Assembly (NCBI RefSeq): GCF_017743975.1
Contig: NZ_JAGHRC010000004.1
Span: forward strand, 248,001-312,000
From: Ruegeria sp. R14_0
GTDB taxonomy: Bacteria; Pseudomonadota; Alphaproteobacteria; Rhodobacterales; Rhodobacteraceae
Reading direction: 5' to 3'
Length of the DNA: 64,000 nucleotides
In this document: positions 62,874 through 64,000 of the stretch, one piece after another
How the letters are laid out: each line of letters begins with the position of its first letter
Position numbering within the stretch: position 1 is the stretch's first letter
Notes under the pieces: generated by a model
Told to the model about the DNA's origin: nothing
The model's input: only the letters and a program-made list of their open reading frames with translations
Database searches by the model: none
Program-made: the position numbers and the translations under genes

Positions 62874-63667
62874 AGAAGCGGTCCATCATCCCGATCCTCT
62901 ATATCGCGTTCCTGATGCTGCCGATCTATTGGCTGGTGGCGATGTCCTTCAAGACCACGAACGAGATCCTGTCGGGATTTTCCCTTTTTCCCCAGACCTT
63001 TACGCTGGAGAATTACATTACCATCTTCACCGATCCGACGTGGTACTGGGGCTACATTAACTCGATCATCTATGTGACTATAAACACGGTGCTTTCAGTC
63101 TGTGTTGCTCTGCCTGCGGCCTATGCGTTCTCGCGCTATCGGTTTCTGGGGGACAAGCAGCTGTTCTTCTGGCTGCTGACCAACCGGATGGCCCCGGCGG
63201 CCGTGTTCGCCCTGCCATTCTTCCAGCTGTATTCGTCGATCCACCTGTTCGACACCTATCTGGCTGTGGCGCTGGCGCACACGCTGTTTAACGTGCCGCT
63301 GGCGGTGTGGATCCTAGAAGGCTTCATGCGTGGGATTCCAAAAGAACTGGACGAGACAGCCTATGTCGACGGCTATTCCTTCCCGCGCTTTTTCGTGACG
63401 ATCTTTTTGCCCAACATCAAAGCGGGTGTCGGCGTCGCAGCCTTCTTCTGCTTCATGTTCTCGTGGGTCGAGATGCTACTGGCCAAGACGCTCACCGCAG
63501 TCGAGGCGAAACCCATCGCCGCCGTGATGACCCGTACCGCCTCCAGCGCGGGGTATGAGCTGGGCCTCCTGGCCGCTGCCGGGACTCTCACCATCATCCC
63601 CGGAGCAATCGTCATCTGGTTTGTCCGCAACTACATCGCTCGCGGGTTCGCGATGGGACGTGTATGA
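62870..63667 (+). CDS. glpQ: Glycerol ABC transporter permease GlpQ
   Basis: A 265-residue permease with six hydrophobic helices and a coupling loop (DETAYVDGYSFPRFFVTIFLP). It is the MalG-like partner of GlpP, overlapping it by 4 nt and leading directly into the DUF2160 gene. Confidence 0.93.
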   Translation: MKKRSIIPILYIAFLMLPIYWLVAMSFKTTNEILSGFSLFPQTFTLENYITIFTDPTWYWGYINSIIYVTINTVLSVCVALPAAYAFSRYRFLGDKQLFFWLLTNRMAPAAVFALPFFQLYSSIHLFDTYLAVALAHTLFNVPLAVWILEGFMRGIPKELDETAYVDGYSFPRFFVTIFLPNIKAGVGVAAFFCFMFSWVEMLLAKTLTAVEAKPIAAVMTRTASSAGYELGLLAAAGTLTIIPGAIVIWFVRNYIARGFAMGRV

Positions 63668-63675
63668 GGAACGAT

Positions 63676-64000
63676 ATGCGTAAACTTCTTCTCTCTCTCT
63701 TTTTCCTGCCCTCCATGGCCGTGGCTCAACAGGCCGGGTGGGGCAGCGTCGGTCAGCAAGAGGAAAAGGGCTTTTCCTGGACCGATCCGCTGTGGCCCGA
63801 TTTCTGGATGGCCTGGACGTCGGCCACGCTGGCGCTGTTTGTCGGCATTTTTTCCGCCATTGCCCTGATCGGTGTGCTGGAAGGGTTCAAGTATCGCGAC
63901 GGTATCGAACGACGCGGCGTGCTGGGACTGACCACCACTTTGGGCGACCGGTTGTTTATCACCCTGCTTGGCTCGGTCTATATCTTCCTGGCCTGGCTGG
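63676..64000 (+). CDS. glpU: DUF2160-family small membrane protein GlpU, 3' truncated
   Basis: The first 108 residues of a small membrane protein with a signal-like N-terminus (MRKLLLSLFFLPSMAVAQQAG), a DPLWPDFWMAWTSATLALF helix and a second helix at the window end. I prefer the ATG at 63676 behind TGAGGAACGAT over the one at 63664. DUF2160 proteins are a regular accessory of the glycerol ABC transporter. The gene runs off the window. Confidence 0.85.
   Translation, partial: MRKLLLSLFFLPSMAVAQQAGWGSVGQQEEKGFSWTDPLWPDFWMAWTSATLALFVGIFSAIALIGVLEGFKYRDGIERRGVLGLTTTLGDRLFITLLGSVYIFLAWL

Overview
The window is GC-rich, densely packed DNA with many ATGA and TGATG overlaps. Its gene content (ABC uptake operons for plant and algal sugars and for glycerol, a hydroxyproline pathway, monomeric isocitrate dehydrogenase, an atu-type carboxylase cluster) fits a marine alphaproteobacterium of the Rhodobacterales/Roseobacter group. 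That placement is an inference from gene content; there is no rRNA in the window. No CRISPR array, insertion sequence or integrase was seen.

Layout. 1-1217: 3' part of a PotC-like permease with an odd C-terminal tail. 1254-12548 (minus) with 12668-14550 (plus): galactoside uptake and a De Ley-Doudoroff style galactose pathway (binding protein, two permeases, GH4 and GH42 galactosidases, SDR, lactonase, IlvD-type dehydratase, dgoK, dgoA), with a divergent IclR regulator and the transporter ATPase. 14690-18842: hydroxyproline catabolism (deaminase, 4-Hyp epimerase, FAD dehydrogenase, proline-racemase-family dehydratase candidate). 19063-21276: icd.

21523-29220 (minus): a eukaryotic-like phospho-signalling operon: Ser/Thr kinase, FHA protein, PP2C phosphatase and three paralogous secreted LysM plus solute-binding proteins. 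29558-38409 (minus): four dynamin-like or related GTPases in two small/large pairs, a Roadblock-like protein and two unrecognised proteins. These adjacent clusters are the most unusual part of the window. No type VI secretion gene is present, although kinase/FHA/PP2C trios are often associated with that system. I propose a membrane-remodelling or polarity system controlled by phosphorylation in response to envelope ligands; this is a hypothesis.

38410-39771: gene-poor DNA around a tRNA-Leu(UAG). 39772-43137: thiolase and fused hydratase/dehydrogenase for beta-oxidation, with a divergent AraC-type regulator. 44239-52758: atu-like branched acyl-CoA cluster (acyl-CoA dehydrogenase, TetR, AtuA, both carboxylase subunits, TIGR03084-type protein). 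52834-53883: AI-2E-family membrane protein. 54020-57872: DUF4178, DUF4178, small membrane protein, DUF350 and a membrane-anchored spermidine-synthase-like protein in one operon. 58063-64000: glycerol ABC transporter operon (glpV-S-T-P-Q-U), cut by the window end. Its two ATPases carry complementary degenerate motifs, predicting one active and one inactive ATP site.
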